This document shows, piece by piece, positions 1-7,516 of a DNA stretch of 64,000 nucleotides. A model generated the notes under the pieces. It was not told where the DNA came from. It did not search any database and saw only the letters and a list, made by a program, of their open reading frames with translations. Origin of the DNA: Phycisphaeraceae bacterium (GTDB taxonomy: Bacteria > Planctomycetota > Phycisphaerae > Phycisphaerales > Phycisphaeraceae); assembly GCA_029260595.1 (NCBI GenBank), contig JAJDCY010000012.1:1-64000 (forward strand). Direction: 5' to 3'. Position 1 is the first letter of the stretch. Every line of letters starts with the position of its first letter. Both the position numbers and the translations under genes were made by a program.

Positions 1-360
1 TCCCGACCCGGCAAAATTCTCAAACTCAGCTTCTACCTCCGGGTTTGGCCAGAGTCCTGCTTGGAGCGTCCGCGCCTCCGCAGACCGAACGCTGTACGCG
101 AAAGTCGCCAGCTCGGGGTTCCGCAGCAATGCCGCCGCCAGTGCCGCATGGAGCGTCAGAATACCTTCGTGTTCGGCAACAACGTAATCGCTGTGCTCAA
201 CCGTGTTAGAACTAACGTCACCTGGTGGCCTGAAAGCGGCGTAATCCTCACCAAGCGGACGCTGAGATACCCAGTAGCTGTCATCAATCGGTGACGGAGT
301 GCACCCACTCAACGACATAGAGGTCACAGCCCAGATGAGTGGGCCAATTGCATATTTCAT
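1..360 (-). CDS. CzcC/TolC-family outer-membrane efflux lipoprotein, N-terminal part (partial)
   Basis: A minus-strand frame starts at the ATG at 358-360 and stays open to the window edge (120 codons), so only the N-terminus is present. Residues 1-20 form a lipoprotein signal ending in the lipobox LSGC. Further on, 'AALLRNPELATFAYSVRSAE' and 'LQAGLWPNPEVEAEFENF' are typical of the first helical repeat of CzcC-type outer-membrane channels, where 'ALxxNPEL' and 'PNPE' recur. The family forms the outer-membrane duct of tripartite RND metal exporters. It follows the small Cys protein at 474-875 on the same strand, as the second efflux operon at 11.6-19.5 kb also follows such a protein. The metal cannot be told from this fragment. 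The rest, probably with czcBA, lies left of the window. Confidence 0.85.
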   Translation of the reverse strand, partial: MKYAIGPLIWAVTSMSLSGCTPSPIDDSYWVSQRPLGEDYAAFRPPGDVSSNTVEHSDYVVAEHEGILTLHAALAAALLRNPELATFAYSVRSAEARTLQAGLWPNPEVEAEFENFAGSG

Positions 361-473
361 GGATCGATCCTGCTGCCTAGGAATTATTGTCTCTGTTCAC
401 GCGCCGTTGAGACGGAGCGCGCACAACGATTCTCCGACGTGCATGAGCGGTCGGAGCTAGACAATAGACTGCG

Positions 474-875
474 CTAGACCAGCAGGATTACCGAGCGAAG
501 AGATGCGAGCGCCGAGTGGTCGGGTAGTGGGTTTGAACCTAGAAGTAGAAGCTGATACGTCGACTGCTGTAGTTCGGTCGAAGTTGTAAAGTCAAGCGAT
601 TGAGCTAACAAGAGCGGCCGCGAAATCTCAATCCGGTTCTGATTATTCAACTGCGCGATTGCTGTGATGGGCGTGTCTTGACACGATGAATCATCTAGAG
701 AGGCGGTCTCTCGGTCTTGTGGGCTTGATTTGGGACATGGCCGCGCAGCCAACTCAACCGCGGTGTGTCCATCGCTGCCTTCACAGAGAACCATGCCATT
801 TACCGTGGCCACCACAAAGAGGTAGGCCACGAGGCAGGTCCAGTGAATCGTTGTTCGAATTGGTCGATAGTTCAT
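474..875 (-). CDS. Small exported VLCxGxDGH protein heading a metal-efflux cluster (copy A)
   Basis: 133 aa from the ATG at 873-875; an in-frame TTG lies 9 nt earlier at 884. An N-terminal hydrophobic segment ('CLVAYLFVVATVNGMVLC') looks like a signal peptide. The region after it has the pattern VLC-x-G-x-DGH-x-A-x-EL, then two further Cys (one in 'RPCPKSS', one in 'SSCQD'), and the protein ends 'LRSVILLV'. The protein at 19103-19525 has the same pattern and a similar end ('LRCTILVI'), and both stand directly upstream of CzcC/CzcB genes. Role is unknown. Paired Cys/His in an exported protein beside metal exporters suggests periplasmic metal binding or sensing, which is inference. The gene seems to lie on the island whose right end is at about 1.3 kb. 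Confidence 0.75.
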   Translation of the reverse strand: MNYRPIRTTIHWTCLVAYLFVVATVNGMVLCEGSDGHTAVELAARPCPKSSPQDRETASLDDSSCQDTPITAIAQLNNQNRIEISRPLLLAQSLDFTTSTELQQSTYQLLLLGSNPLPDHSALASLRSVILLV

Positions 876-883
876 CTTTTTCA

Positions 884-913
884 ATCTTAGGTGATATCGG
901 ACCAGGTATGCAA
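884..913 (-). promoter_or_regulatory. Candidate promoter of copy A, close to the ATG
   Basis: On the minus strand TTGCAT (908-913) and TAAGAT (884-889) are separated by 18 nt. Only 8 nt lie between the -10 hexamer and the ATG, so the transcript would be nearly leaderless. The homologous gene at 19525 has the same layout with a 6-nt gap. Prediction from consensus only. Confidence 0.4.
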
Positions 914-1028
914 GCGGCTTTAGGATGCGGTGGATGAAATCAAGGACTCGCCAGGACAGATCACATCCTTAGTTCATCCACGTCATTCGGGTGTGGGCCA
1001 AAGGCAAGACGGAAGGCGGAACAGACAT

Positions 1029-1301
1029 TTACTCGGAAGCGTTGACCGAAGACGCCTTCACCATCGCCACGATGCCCGCCCTGACGGCTTCAGGCAGTTG
1101 GTCCCACAGCTCCGCCACCAGCGCCAAGTCATGGGGCCTTTGCGTCAAGTGCGCCCAGCAGGACACCAAGTTTTCTTTGGGTTTGACGCAAGCTATTAAG
1201 TTATCATATACTTGCGCGCTTGGGGATCCGGTCTTGAAAACCGGCGTGGCCTCCGGGTCACCGTGGGTTCGAATCCCACCCCCACCGCTTTCCCGATGCG
1301 A
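1029..1301 (-). pseudogene. Orphan integrase-type C-terminal tail reading through a tRNA-Ser fragment
   Basis: A minus-strand frame runs from about 1301 to a TAA at 1029-1031. Its first part is antisense to the tRNA-Ser fragment ('GIRTHGDPEATPVFKTG'). Its last part reads 'DLALVAELWDQLPEAVRAGI' followed by 'VAMVKASS'. From memory, planctomycete tyrosine recombinases often end with this combination because their 3' end overlaps the attachment tRNA. No recombinase catalytic domain is present: a TGA closes the frame at 1302-1304. The best reading is that site-specific integration separated this tail from its integrase body. It depends on recalled family features, not a search. Confidence 0.5.
1228..1287 (+). 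pseudogene. 3' fragment of tRNA-Ser(UGA), probable attachment site
   Basis: The anticodon stem 1228-1232/1240-1244 (CCGGT/ACCGG) encloses loop CTTGAAA with anticodon TGA at 1235-1237. A long serine-type variable arm follows (GTGGCC pairing with GGTCAC), then T-arm GTGGG-TTCGAAT-CCCAC (1263-1279), acceptor strand CCCCACC (1280-1286) and discriminator G. No CCA is encoded. The sequence upstream has no D-arm and no 5' acceptor strand (GGTGGGG expected), so this cannot fold into a tRNA. A tRNA cut near the anticodon stem with an intact 3' end is the usual product of integration into a tRNA gene. Confidence 0.75.
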
Positions 1302-1329
1302 TCAAGAGGGCGCTCCGCGTCGGACTTTC

Positions 1330-2424
1330 TCAGGACGCGGCCTCGACGGCGGGGTTGATCGATGTGGCCGTATTCGACGATCGGCCGGCGGCGTGACCAG
1401 GTGCGCCCGGCGAGAGGATCGCCGTGGCAAATCCAACGCCGCAGATCAGATAGTGCATCCACTGCAATGGCACTGTGGCGAGGGCGAACACCCACCCCCG
1501 TGCACCCACGAAGAAGCGCCATAGGGATAGGTCCGTCACGAATAAGACCGCAGCCGTCGCGATCGTGAAAGCGGTGCCCATTGGGTACATGCACAAACAG
1601 GTGAGCAGAAGTAACGCTGCGGTCAGGGCGACTTTGATGCGGGCACGGTGGTCCGTGTTCAAATCGTTAACGAATCGCCGGGACTCGATCATCAAGCGGC
1701 TCCACGGCAGGGCCCGGTTCAGGAGGTCGGTCTGGATCATCGACCTGAACGTCCACCGCTTTGCGTGCGTGACCTGGAGATCCTTACAGAGAACAATGCG
1801 CCGACCTTCAGCGGTCAGTCGGTAGCCGAGTTCGATGTCTTCGATTGAAGGCCGCTCGTATCGGTCGCAATAGCCGCCGGCACTGATGAACACGTCGCGG
1901 CGGATGGCACCGCATCCACTCCAGAAGGTGCAACTGTCTGTGCTGCCCTTCTGGTGGACGTAATGATGCAGCAGATTGCGGTACTGCGAGACGAGACCGG
2001 GCGCAACCGGCGAATCGTCGTAGGAACCGATCAGCGCGTCTACGCCGGGCGACTCGAACACGGCTACGACTCGAGTAACGATATCCGGTTGGACCAGCAC
2101 ATCGGCATCGATGAACAGCAACAGGTCGCCGGTAGCGGCACGTGCGCCGAAATTACGCGCGTGGCCGGGCCCGGGCCGGTCAGGAGGCGAGGCGAGCACG
2201 CGGACACCGGCTCGACGTGCGACGCCGGCTGACCCGTCGGTGCTCCCGTCATCGACCACGATAATCTCTGCCGGTACGGATTGGCGGAGTCGGCCCAACA
2301 CCTCGGCGAATGCCTCGCCGCCGTTGTTAACAGGCACAATCACTGAGACAGACAGCCCGCGCGATGGACCGCCGTGAATCGCAGAGGACTCACTCACTCG
2401 ACCCTCTAAGGTGCGATTAGGCAT
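1330..2424 (-). CDS. Family 2 glycosyltransferase with C-terminal membrane segments
   Basis: 364 aa from the ATG at 2422-2424, which has a GAGGA ribosome site 8 nt upstream; a GTG 15 nt earlier is less likely. GT-A fold features are visible: 'SVIVPVNNGG' (27-36), 'EIIVVDDGSTDGS' (53-65), the DxD metal motif in 'FIDADV' (104-109), and the acidic pair in 'SIEDIELGYRL' (193-203) expected of an inverting GT2 enzyme. Hydrophobic helices at about 265-335 suggest membrane anchoring. It would transfer a sugar from a nucleotide donor to a lipid or polysaccharide acceptor at the inner membrane; donor and acceptor cannot be read. It is the last gene of the minus-strand glycoconjugate cluster. Confidence 0.85.
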   Translation of the reverse strand: MPNRTLEGRVSESSAIHGGPSRGLSVSVIVPVNNGGEAFAEVLGRLRQSVPAEIIVVDDGSTDGSAGVARRAGVRVLASPPDRPGPGHARNFGARAATGDLLLFIDADVLVQPDIVTRVVAVFESPGVDALIGSYDDSPVAPGLVSQYRNLLHHYVHQKGSTDSCTFWSGCGAIRRDVFISAGGYCDRYERPSIEDIELGYRLTAEGRRIVLCKDLQVTHAKRWTFRSMIQTDLLNRALPWSRLMIESRRFVNDLNTDHRARIKVALTAALLLLTCLCMYPMGTAFTIATAAVLFVTDLSLWRFFVGARGWVFALATVPLQWMHYLICGVGFATAILSPGAPGHAAGRSSNTATSINPAVEAAS

Positions 2425-2529
2425 GGGACCGATCCTCACGCGGCGCCTCTCATCCCCTCAGCGTGGCAATACCACTCGTGCCACCTTTCCCGATATCTAC
2501 CTTCAAACGATATCATTGCATGATGGTAT

Positions 2530-2558
2530 AACATACCCGACACTGGTATTAACGTCAA
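2530..2558 (-). promoter_or_regulatory. Candidate sigma70-type promoter for the GT2 gene
   Basis: TTGACG (2553-2558) and TATGTT (2530-2535) lie 17 nt apart on the minus strand, in a markedly AT-rich 230-bp gap between the PaaK-like gene and the GT2 gene. A second -10-like TATACC follows closely. The GT2 gene may therefore be transcribed separately from the upstream genes. Confidence 0.4.
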
Positions 2559-2654
2559 TGTTTTTCAATCGTTTACGATTCGATACTTTAAAAAAATACC
2601 GTTTCGGCGGGCAGCCTGAGGCCGTTACATTGATGGTCAGTACGATTAGACAAT

Positions 2655-3971
2655 CTAGGAAGAGTCGAGCCCGCCCCGCCCGGTTGGCTGTTCGCTCAAC
2701 TTGACGAATCGTTCGTACGAGATGAACGGGTAGAACTTGCGTTGCGGCCGGTCGATCGTGTCGACAACTTCGATCCGCAACTGCACGCCAGGGCCGAGGG
2801 TGTATTGGAACCTCTGTTTGAGCGGCGCGAGGCCTGTGTGGCCGGCGGGGTCGAGCACCAGCCGCACACAAAACATCTCTGGGCGCGTTTGGGTGATCTG
2901 AAATCTGCGTACCGACAGATCGCACTCCTCGACAAGCTGCCCCAGCGTATAACCATGAAGGTGCCGACCGTCCGGCAACAGGAACCGATCAGTCACTCGC
3001 CCGTCAATCGATCGGATCCGGCGATCAATGCCCCCACCCTCCATCAGCACGGCCTGGTCGCCGAGGCGGTATCGGATAAATGGCATCGACCATTGGTGCA
3101 GCGGAGTCAGAACAATCTCGCCCCGGTCAGCCGGCGATCCGTCGTGCAGTACCTCGACGATGACCGCTTCCTCGCAGATGCGATACCCCAGCTCTCGCGG
3201 CGTCTGCATCGCGATGAACACGGTTTCTACGCAGCCATAGATATCCGCGACAGGGCAGCCGAAGCCGCGCTCGATCCGGGTGCGATCGGATGCGGTCATC
3301 AACTCGGCACCGGTCAGAACATGCGTCGCGCCTATGCGCGCGCGGTCGTCGTCGGTCAGAGCGTCCGCCAACTCAGCAAGGAGCGACGGCGGGCCACTGA
3401 TCAGATCTGGCTTGAACTCGCTGATCTGCGACACGATCTGGTCTTTCGGCGTCCGCCAGTCCAGATTCAGACGCGGCATGATGCCGAGCCTCTCGTATAG
3501 CATCGGGTGGGCTTCGGTCGCGAGCGACTCGGGGCTGAAGTGATCGATGTTCGCGCGGCGCGTACGCGGACCATAGCCCCAAGCCCCCACCGCCTTGGCG
3601 CGGTGGGCCAGCATCAAACGCTCTTCGAGCATCGTCCTACGGACAACCAACGGTGCCCCGCTGGACCCGCTGGTGCGCAGAACTCGGTTCGGCTGGTGCG
3701 CCCAACCCATGGCACAGACCTCAGTGGCCGGCAACATCTGAATGTCTGCGCGGTCTGTCGTTGGGATCCGACTCAAGTCTGCAATCCCACGGATATGCTT
3801 CGGGTTCAAGCCCGCTTCATCGAACAACCGGCGGTAGTACGGAACCCGTTTGTATGCGTGATCGACCAAGCGTCGCAGGCAAGCGCTCTGGTAGCGCTCA
3901 AGCTCGGCGCGAGATCGGAACCTCGGCCCGATCAACCCACGCAGCGCATGCCATGCCAGCTTAGGTGTCAC
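2655..3971 (-). CDS. PaaK/CapK-like adenylate-forming enzyme
   Basis: 438 aa from a GTG start. It resembles phenylacetate-CoA ligase and the CapK/F390-synthetase group: 'TSGSSGAPLVVRR' (100-112) is the nucleotide-binding P-loop, 'YGCVE' (245-249) takes the place of the usual YGxTE motif, and 'FIRYRLGD' (298-305) is the usual [YF]RxxD element. The family activates a carboxylic acid as an acyl adenylate and passes it to CoA or another acceptor. CapK-like members are frequent in polysaccharide clusters, where the substrate is seldom known. Here it stands 43 nt downstream of the MshA-like gene and may acylate or amidate the glycoconjugate. It does not resemble MshC, the cysteinyl ligase of mycothiol synthesis. 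Confidence 0.8.
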   Translation of the reverse strand: MTPKLAWHALRGLIGPRFRSRAELERYQSACLRRLVDHAYKRVPYYRRLFDEAGLNPKHIRGIADLSRIPTTDRADIQMLPATEVCAMGWAHQPNRVLRTSGSSGAPLVVRRTMLEERLMLAHRAKAVGAWGYGPRTRRANIDHFSPESLATEAHPMLYERLGIMPRLNLDWRTPKDQIVSQISEFKPDLISGPPSLLAELADALTDDDRARIGATHVLTGAELMTASDRTRIERGFGCPVADIYGCVETVFIAMQTPRELGYRICEEAVIVEVLHDGSPADRGEIVLTPLHQWSMPFIRYRLGDQAVLMEGGGIDRRIRSIDGRVTDRFLLPDGRHLHGYTLGQLVEECDLSVRRFQITQTRPEMFCVRLVLDPAGHTGLAPLKQRFQYTLGPGVQLRIEVVDTIDRPQRKFYPFISYERFVKLSEQPTGRGGLDSS

Positions 3972-4014
3972 TATGAGATGCTCGCCAATCTAAAAAAGCA
4001 GCCGTAATCCAGCA

Positions 4015-5202
4015 TTAAATGACCTCTGTCAAAGCGAGTTCAATGGCATCGGTGGTGATTGACCATGTTGGCAGGTCTGGTATAGCCGTGTCTTCCGCCC
4101 ACTCCGCGTTACCGTGATCGAGCACCTGTTTGAGCGCCTGCTCAAGCTCGCTGACTGATCCGGGCGTTACCAGGGTGCCTAGCGGGTTGTCGGTGAGATT
4201 GGACACCAGTCCGCCGACCCGAGACGCCACGACGGGCCGCCCGCAAGCGATGGCCTCAAGCGCGACAAGCCCAAAGCTCTCATACAGGGATGGCACGACA
4301 CAAACATCACAGGCCGCATAGTAATCCGCCAGCAATGTGTGCTCGACGCTGCCGACAAATCGGACACGGCCCACGATACCCAGGCTGCGTGCCAGCGAGA
4401 ACAGCGTTTGCTGATTCTCACCACCGGGTTCTCCGCCAATAAGTAGAGCGATGACTGATGGATCTGCGATCCGCGCCAACGCCTGAAGAAGGACGTCGAA
4501 TCCTTTAATAGCAGTGGCTCTGCCGACCGCCAGGAGGATCCGGCTTTGTGGTGGCAAGGCGAGTCGGTCTCTCGCATCTTGCCGCGGCTGCGGGCGAAAA
4601 CGCTCGCGGTTGATCCCGGGAGTTGCAATCGAGATCCTACCGCGATCGGCACCATACCTATCCACCAGCACGTCCGCTTCGTGTTCGCTGATTGCGATCA
4701 GACGGTTCGCCTGCTCGACGATTCGGCGTTCCCCGTCGGCCCGCTCAGGCGGCTCCGCGCCCGCAGGAAACGCCGCTTGTTTGGCTAGCGCAAGCGTGTG
4801 GAAACTGGCGAGGTGCGGTACCTGCCAGTGACGTGCGAGTTCGATCGCCACGAGCCCCGACAGCCAGTAGTGGCTCAGGATCGCGCGATACTGCGTCCCA
4901 TCGTGCTGTTGGATCGCGAGGACACCGGCGGTAAAGGGATCAAGCAACCGATGTAGATCCTCTTTTCGTGCGTCGGCTGGTCCGGCTGACACATGAAATA
5001 GCCGGACGCCGGACGTTGAGTCGGCGCAGCCGTCAGCATCCCGATGCAGTCGTGTATAGATATCGACCCGCCACCCGCACGCCGCCAGCATCGCAGCGGT
5101 AGTCCGTACATAGACGTTCATACCGCCCGCATCCCCCATGCCGGGACACTGTGATGGGCAGGTATGCAGGGACACGATGGCAAGGCGGCGCGAATCGTTC
5201 AT
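4015..5202 (-). CDS. MshA-like family 4 glycosyltransferase
   Basis: 395 aa retaining GT-B glycosyltransferase. The N-terminus 'HTCPSQCPGMGDAGGMNVYV' and 'SHYWLSGLVAIELARHW' (110-126) are close to MshA, which transfers GlcNAc from UDP-GlcNAc to 1L-inositol-1-phosphate in mycothiol synthesis. The 'TPGINRERFRP' and 'PSLYESFGLVALEA' (E-x7-E donor site) motifs are also present. Sucrose synthase and sucrose-phosphate synthase relatives share part of this pattern but are longer. The gene is divergent from the PIG-L deacetylase with 48 nt between starts, and an inositol-1-phosphate synthase lies 2.3 kb away, which supports an inositol acceptor. That specificity is inference. Confidence 0.8.
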   Translation of the reverse strand: MNDSRRLAIVSLHTCPSQCPGMGDAGGMNVYVRTTAAMLAACGWRVDIYTRLHRDADGCADSTSGVRLFHVSAGPADARKEDLHRLLDPFTAGVLAIQQHDGTQYRAILSHYWLSGLVAIELARHWQVPHLASFHTLALAKQAAFPAGAEPPERADGERRIVEQANRLIAISEHEADVLVDRYGADRGRISIATPGINRERFRPQPRQDARDRLALPPQSRILLAVGRATAIKGFDVLLQALARIADPSVIALLIGGEPGGENQQTLFSLARSLGIVGRVRFVGSVEHTLLADYYAACDVCVVPSLYESFGLVALEAIACGRPVVASRVGGLVSNLTDNPLGTLVTPGSVSELEQALKQVLDHGNAEWAEDTAIPDLPTWSITTDAIELALTEVI

Positions 5203-5250
5203 CGGTGTATTTCCGGCGGGAACGAGCGTTCACTATAGTGTTTGGCAGCG

Positions 5251-5982
5251 ATGCGAAGCGAAAGTGATATTCGTGTGATCGACGCCATACCAGCCCGCGT
5301 TTTGGCGATCGGCGCTCACCCTGACGACGTCGAGCTATACGCGGGCGGGACGCTTGCCCGATGGATCAGTCGTGGATGTACCGTCACAATTGTTGTTTGT
5401 ACGGACGGACGGGCGGGCTGTGCGGACGGCAGACTCACTGCGAGCGCCGTAGCTAATACCCGGCGACAAGAGCAGGAATCAGCGGCGCGACACCTCGGCG
5501 CAAAGACGGCGGTGATGCTCGGGTATGCCGACGGCGGGCTCGAAGACACCGAGCAGTTCCGCGGTGCCTTAGTCGAACTGATCCGCGAACAACGGCCTGA
5601 GGTGGTGCTATCGCACGACCCGTTTACGCGCGACCGATTCATCCACCGGGACCATCGCGTCACGGGGCGGGTCGCTCTCGATGCGGTCTATCCCTATGCC
5701 CGCGACCCGCTGCATTACCCCGACCAGATTGCTCACGGCCGGTCGGTGCATCGCGTCGACCGCTGCCTGCTTTGGGACACGGACCAGCCCAATGCAATTG
5801 TCGACATCTCGTCAACACTCACGGTGAAGGCCGCTGCGCTGGCGAAGCATGCGAGTCAGATCGGCGGCATCATGGGCGGCGCCGACCCGATCGAATGGTT
5901 ACGCAAGCACTCCCGCGAGGCGGTGGCCGGTTTTGATTTCGCCTGCGGTGAGGTGTTCCGGCTTATGCAGGCACCGCCGTGA
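5251..5982 (+). CDS. PIG-L (LmbE/MshB/BshB-type) N-acetylglucosaminyl deacetylase
   Basis: 243 aa from the ATG at 5251; a TTG at 5242 is in frame. 'AIGAHPDDVELYAGGTLARW' (19-38) holds the zinc-binding His-Pro-Asp-Asp motif, and 'FIHRDHR' (130-136) gives the second His cluster. PIG-L enzymes are zinc hydrolases that remove acetyl from GlcNAc in GlcNAc-inositol (MshB), GlcNAc-malate (BshB) or GlcNAc-phosphatidylinositol. This one looks nearer the BshB/LmbE branch than MshB. It is the only plus-strand gene in the cluster, divergent from the MshA-like gene and convergent with the GNAT-methyltransferase (19 nt apart). GlcNAc-inositol is the obvious substrate guess. Confidence 0.85.
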   Translation: MRSESDIRVIDAIPARVLAIGAHPDDVELYAGGTLARWISRGCTVTIVVCTDGRAGCADGRLTASAVANTRRQEQESAARHLGAKTAVMLGYADGGLEDTEQFRGALVELIREQRPEVVLSHDPFTRDRFIHRDHRVTGRVALDAVYPYARDPLHYPDQIAHGRSVHRVDRCLLWDTDQPNAIVDISSTLTVKAAALAKHASQIGGIMGGADPIEWLRKHSREAVAGFDFACGEVFRLMQAPP

Positions 5983-6001
5983 AGTACATCGCGTATGCGG
6001 G

Positions 6002-7516
6002 CTACTGTTTCTTCGGCACGGCTCGCGCTGCGGCGAAACACCCAAGAACATATCTGAGTCTGGTGTTCTCAAGACGCTCGGCGGCAAAGAATACTCGGCG
6101 GACCGCGATGCGAACCCACTGCCAACCCAGGGCGTTGGTGATCCCGGTTGCCGCGACGCCCATGAGGCGCGGGTGTTGCACAAGCGTAGTGGTGTCCGTG
6201 ACATCGAATCCGGTGGCGGTGAGTTCGGCGCGCATCTCGCCAACGGTGTACGACCGCCCCAAGTAGTACGGCAAACGCCCGCAGCGACCAAGCATTCGTA
6301 GCAGTGGGTCGAAGACGTTGTGGCGGTTGTCTAGGGTCAGCACCAACACACCGTCCGGCTTGAGAACACGCCTGAACTCCGCGAGGCTGCGCCCAAGGTC
6401 GGCCGGGTCGGCGAAATGGTCCAGCGTTGACGGCGAGAACACCATTGCGATTGAATGGGTTGCGAACGGAAGCCGGCGGACATCTGCCGCGATGTATACC
6501 GCATCGGGTGCCGTGCAGCCGGTGCGTGCCTTGCCAACTACGACCGGGGAGATGTCCATACCAATCGCATCGTCGTAACCGCCGGGCAACTCAGGCATTA
6601 GTGCATCGACGATATTTGCTTCCTCAAACAGATCCGTCTTAAGGACCGGGCCGTGCGGACGTGACGCCGCCCAACGATCCAGCATCCGTCTGTACGCTCG
6701 CCGCTTTAGCGTTGCCAACAGGTCATCTACATAGTGGGCTTCGCGGTCAGCGACAGCTGTTTCAACCGCGTCCCAGTAGTGCGAGTCGTGCTGCGGATCG
6801 AGCGACGAGGTTTGGCTGGAACGCAGCGAGCATGCACGAGCGAAGTGGTGTCGCAAACGTCCAACGCCGACGTACCCGTGCAGCGCATAGCGACGCTCAC
6901 CGTTGTGGCTCAGGGCGCGGAGCACAGCGGTATTCTCGAGGTTGACTGCGTAGACCGCGCGGGCTGCCCCGGCCTCGCGGAGGTCTCGGTAGATATGGGC
7001 GAACAGCGCCGGCGCGACGCGCTCTCCCCGCTCGTGCGGATCGACGATCAGTTCGTACAAATAGTAGTCGTTAGGGCCGAGATCGATCGTGCATCGCAGG
7101 TACTCGATCCAGGCCGAACGCCGCATGACCCAGGCGATCCCGATTACGATCCCGGACTTGCGCGCGACATAGCAGTGCTCACCCCGCGCGAGTCTGTCTT
7201 CGAGTTGGCTCGGACAACGCCCCGGACGCAGCTCGGCGCAACGCTCGAACTCGTCCGACCGAACGAGCCCGAACTCGATGTCCGGGCTCACCGGAATGTC
7301 GGTAACAGGAAAGTTCAACAGCCGCTCGAAAAGCAGGATCCGTCGGTAAACCGTCTCGCCCAAGGCCTTGAACCACAGAGCCGCGATACCTTCCTCACGG
7401 AGAATCTCCGCGGCGCGTCGGATAGTGCCCATGACAGTGCGTGTGCTGTTTGGTGAGGTCATGCGCTCGGGGCGATCGCGGGACATGTCGCCTCTGCCCT
7501 GTTGATACTGGTTCAC
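6002..7516 (-). CDS. GNAT acetyltransferase - SAM methyltransferase fusion
   Basis: 504 aa if translation starts at the GTG (7516), which overlaps the ino1 stop as GTGA; an ATG at 7486 preceded by AGAGG is the alternative. Residues about 80-230 look like a GNAT domain ('YYLYELIVDPHERGERVAPA' region, then 'VNLENTAVLRAL'). Residues about 300-430 are a class I methyltransferase ('YDDAIGMDISP', 'ADVRRLPFATHSIAMVFSPS', 'LAEFRRVLKPDGVLVLTLDN'). The last 70 residues resemble the tail of ubiE-like methyltransferases. GNAT and methyltransferase activities in one chain could both act on the free amine left by the PIG-L enzyme or by an attached amino acid. Coupling to ino1 ties it to inositol chemistry. 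Substrates are unknown. Confidence 0.75.
   Translation of the reverse strand: MNQYQQGRGDMSRDRPERMTSPNSTRTVMGTIRRAAEILREEGIAALWFKALGETVYRRILLFERLLNFPVTDIPVSPDIEFGLVRSDEFERCAELRPGRCPSQLEDRLARGEHCYVARKSGIVIGIAWVMRRSAWIEYLRCTIDLGPNDYYLYELIVDPHERGERVAPALFAHIYRDLREAGAARAVYAVNLENTAVLRALSHNGERRYALHGYVGVGRLRHHFARACSLRSSQTSSLDPQHDSHYWDAVETAVADREAHYVDDLLATLKRRAYRRMLDRWAASRPHGPVLKTDLFEEANIVDALMPELPGGYDDAIGMDISPVVVGKARTGCTAPDAVYIAADVRRLPFATHSIAMVFSPSTLDHFADPADLGRSLAEFRRVLKPDGVLVLTLDNRHNVFDPLLRMLGRCGRLPYYLGRSYTVGEMRAELTATGFDVTDTTTLVQHPRLMGVAATGITNALGWQWVRIAVRRVFFAAERLENTRLRYVLGCFAAARAVPKKQ

Noticed and set aside
1200-1290. Functional tRNA-Ser gene
   Set aside because: No 5' acceptor strand or D-arm can be found upstream of the anticodon stem; only the 3' part is present.
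2440-2654. Rho-independent terminator after the PaaK-like gene (CCG-AAA-CGG then TATTTTTTT on the minus strand)
   Set aside because: The stem is only three pairs, too weak despite the T-tract.
4015-5202. Assignment of the GT4 as bacillithiol BshA
   Set aside because: The GDAGGMNVYV and SHYWLSG wording fits MshA better, and inositol synthase, not malate chemistry, is in the neighbourhood.
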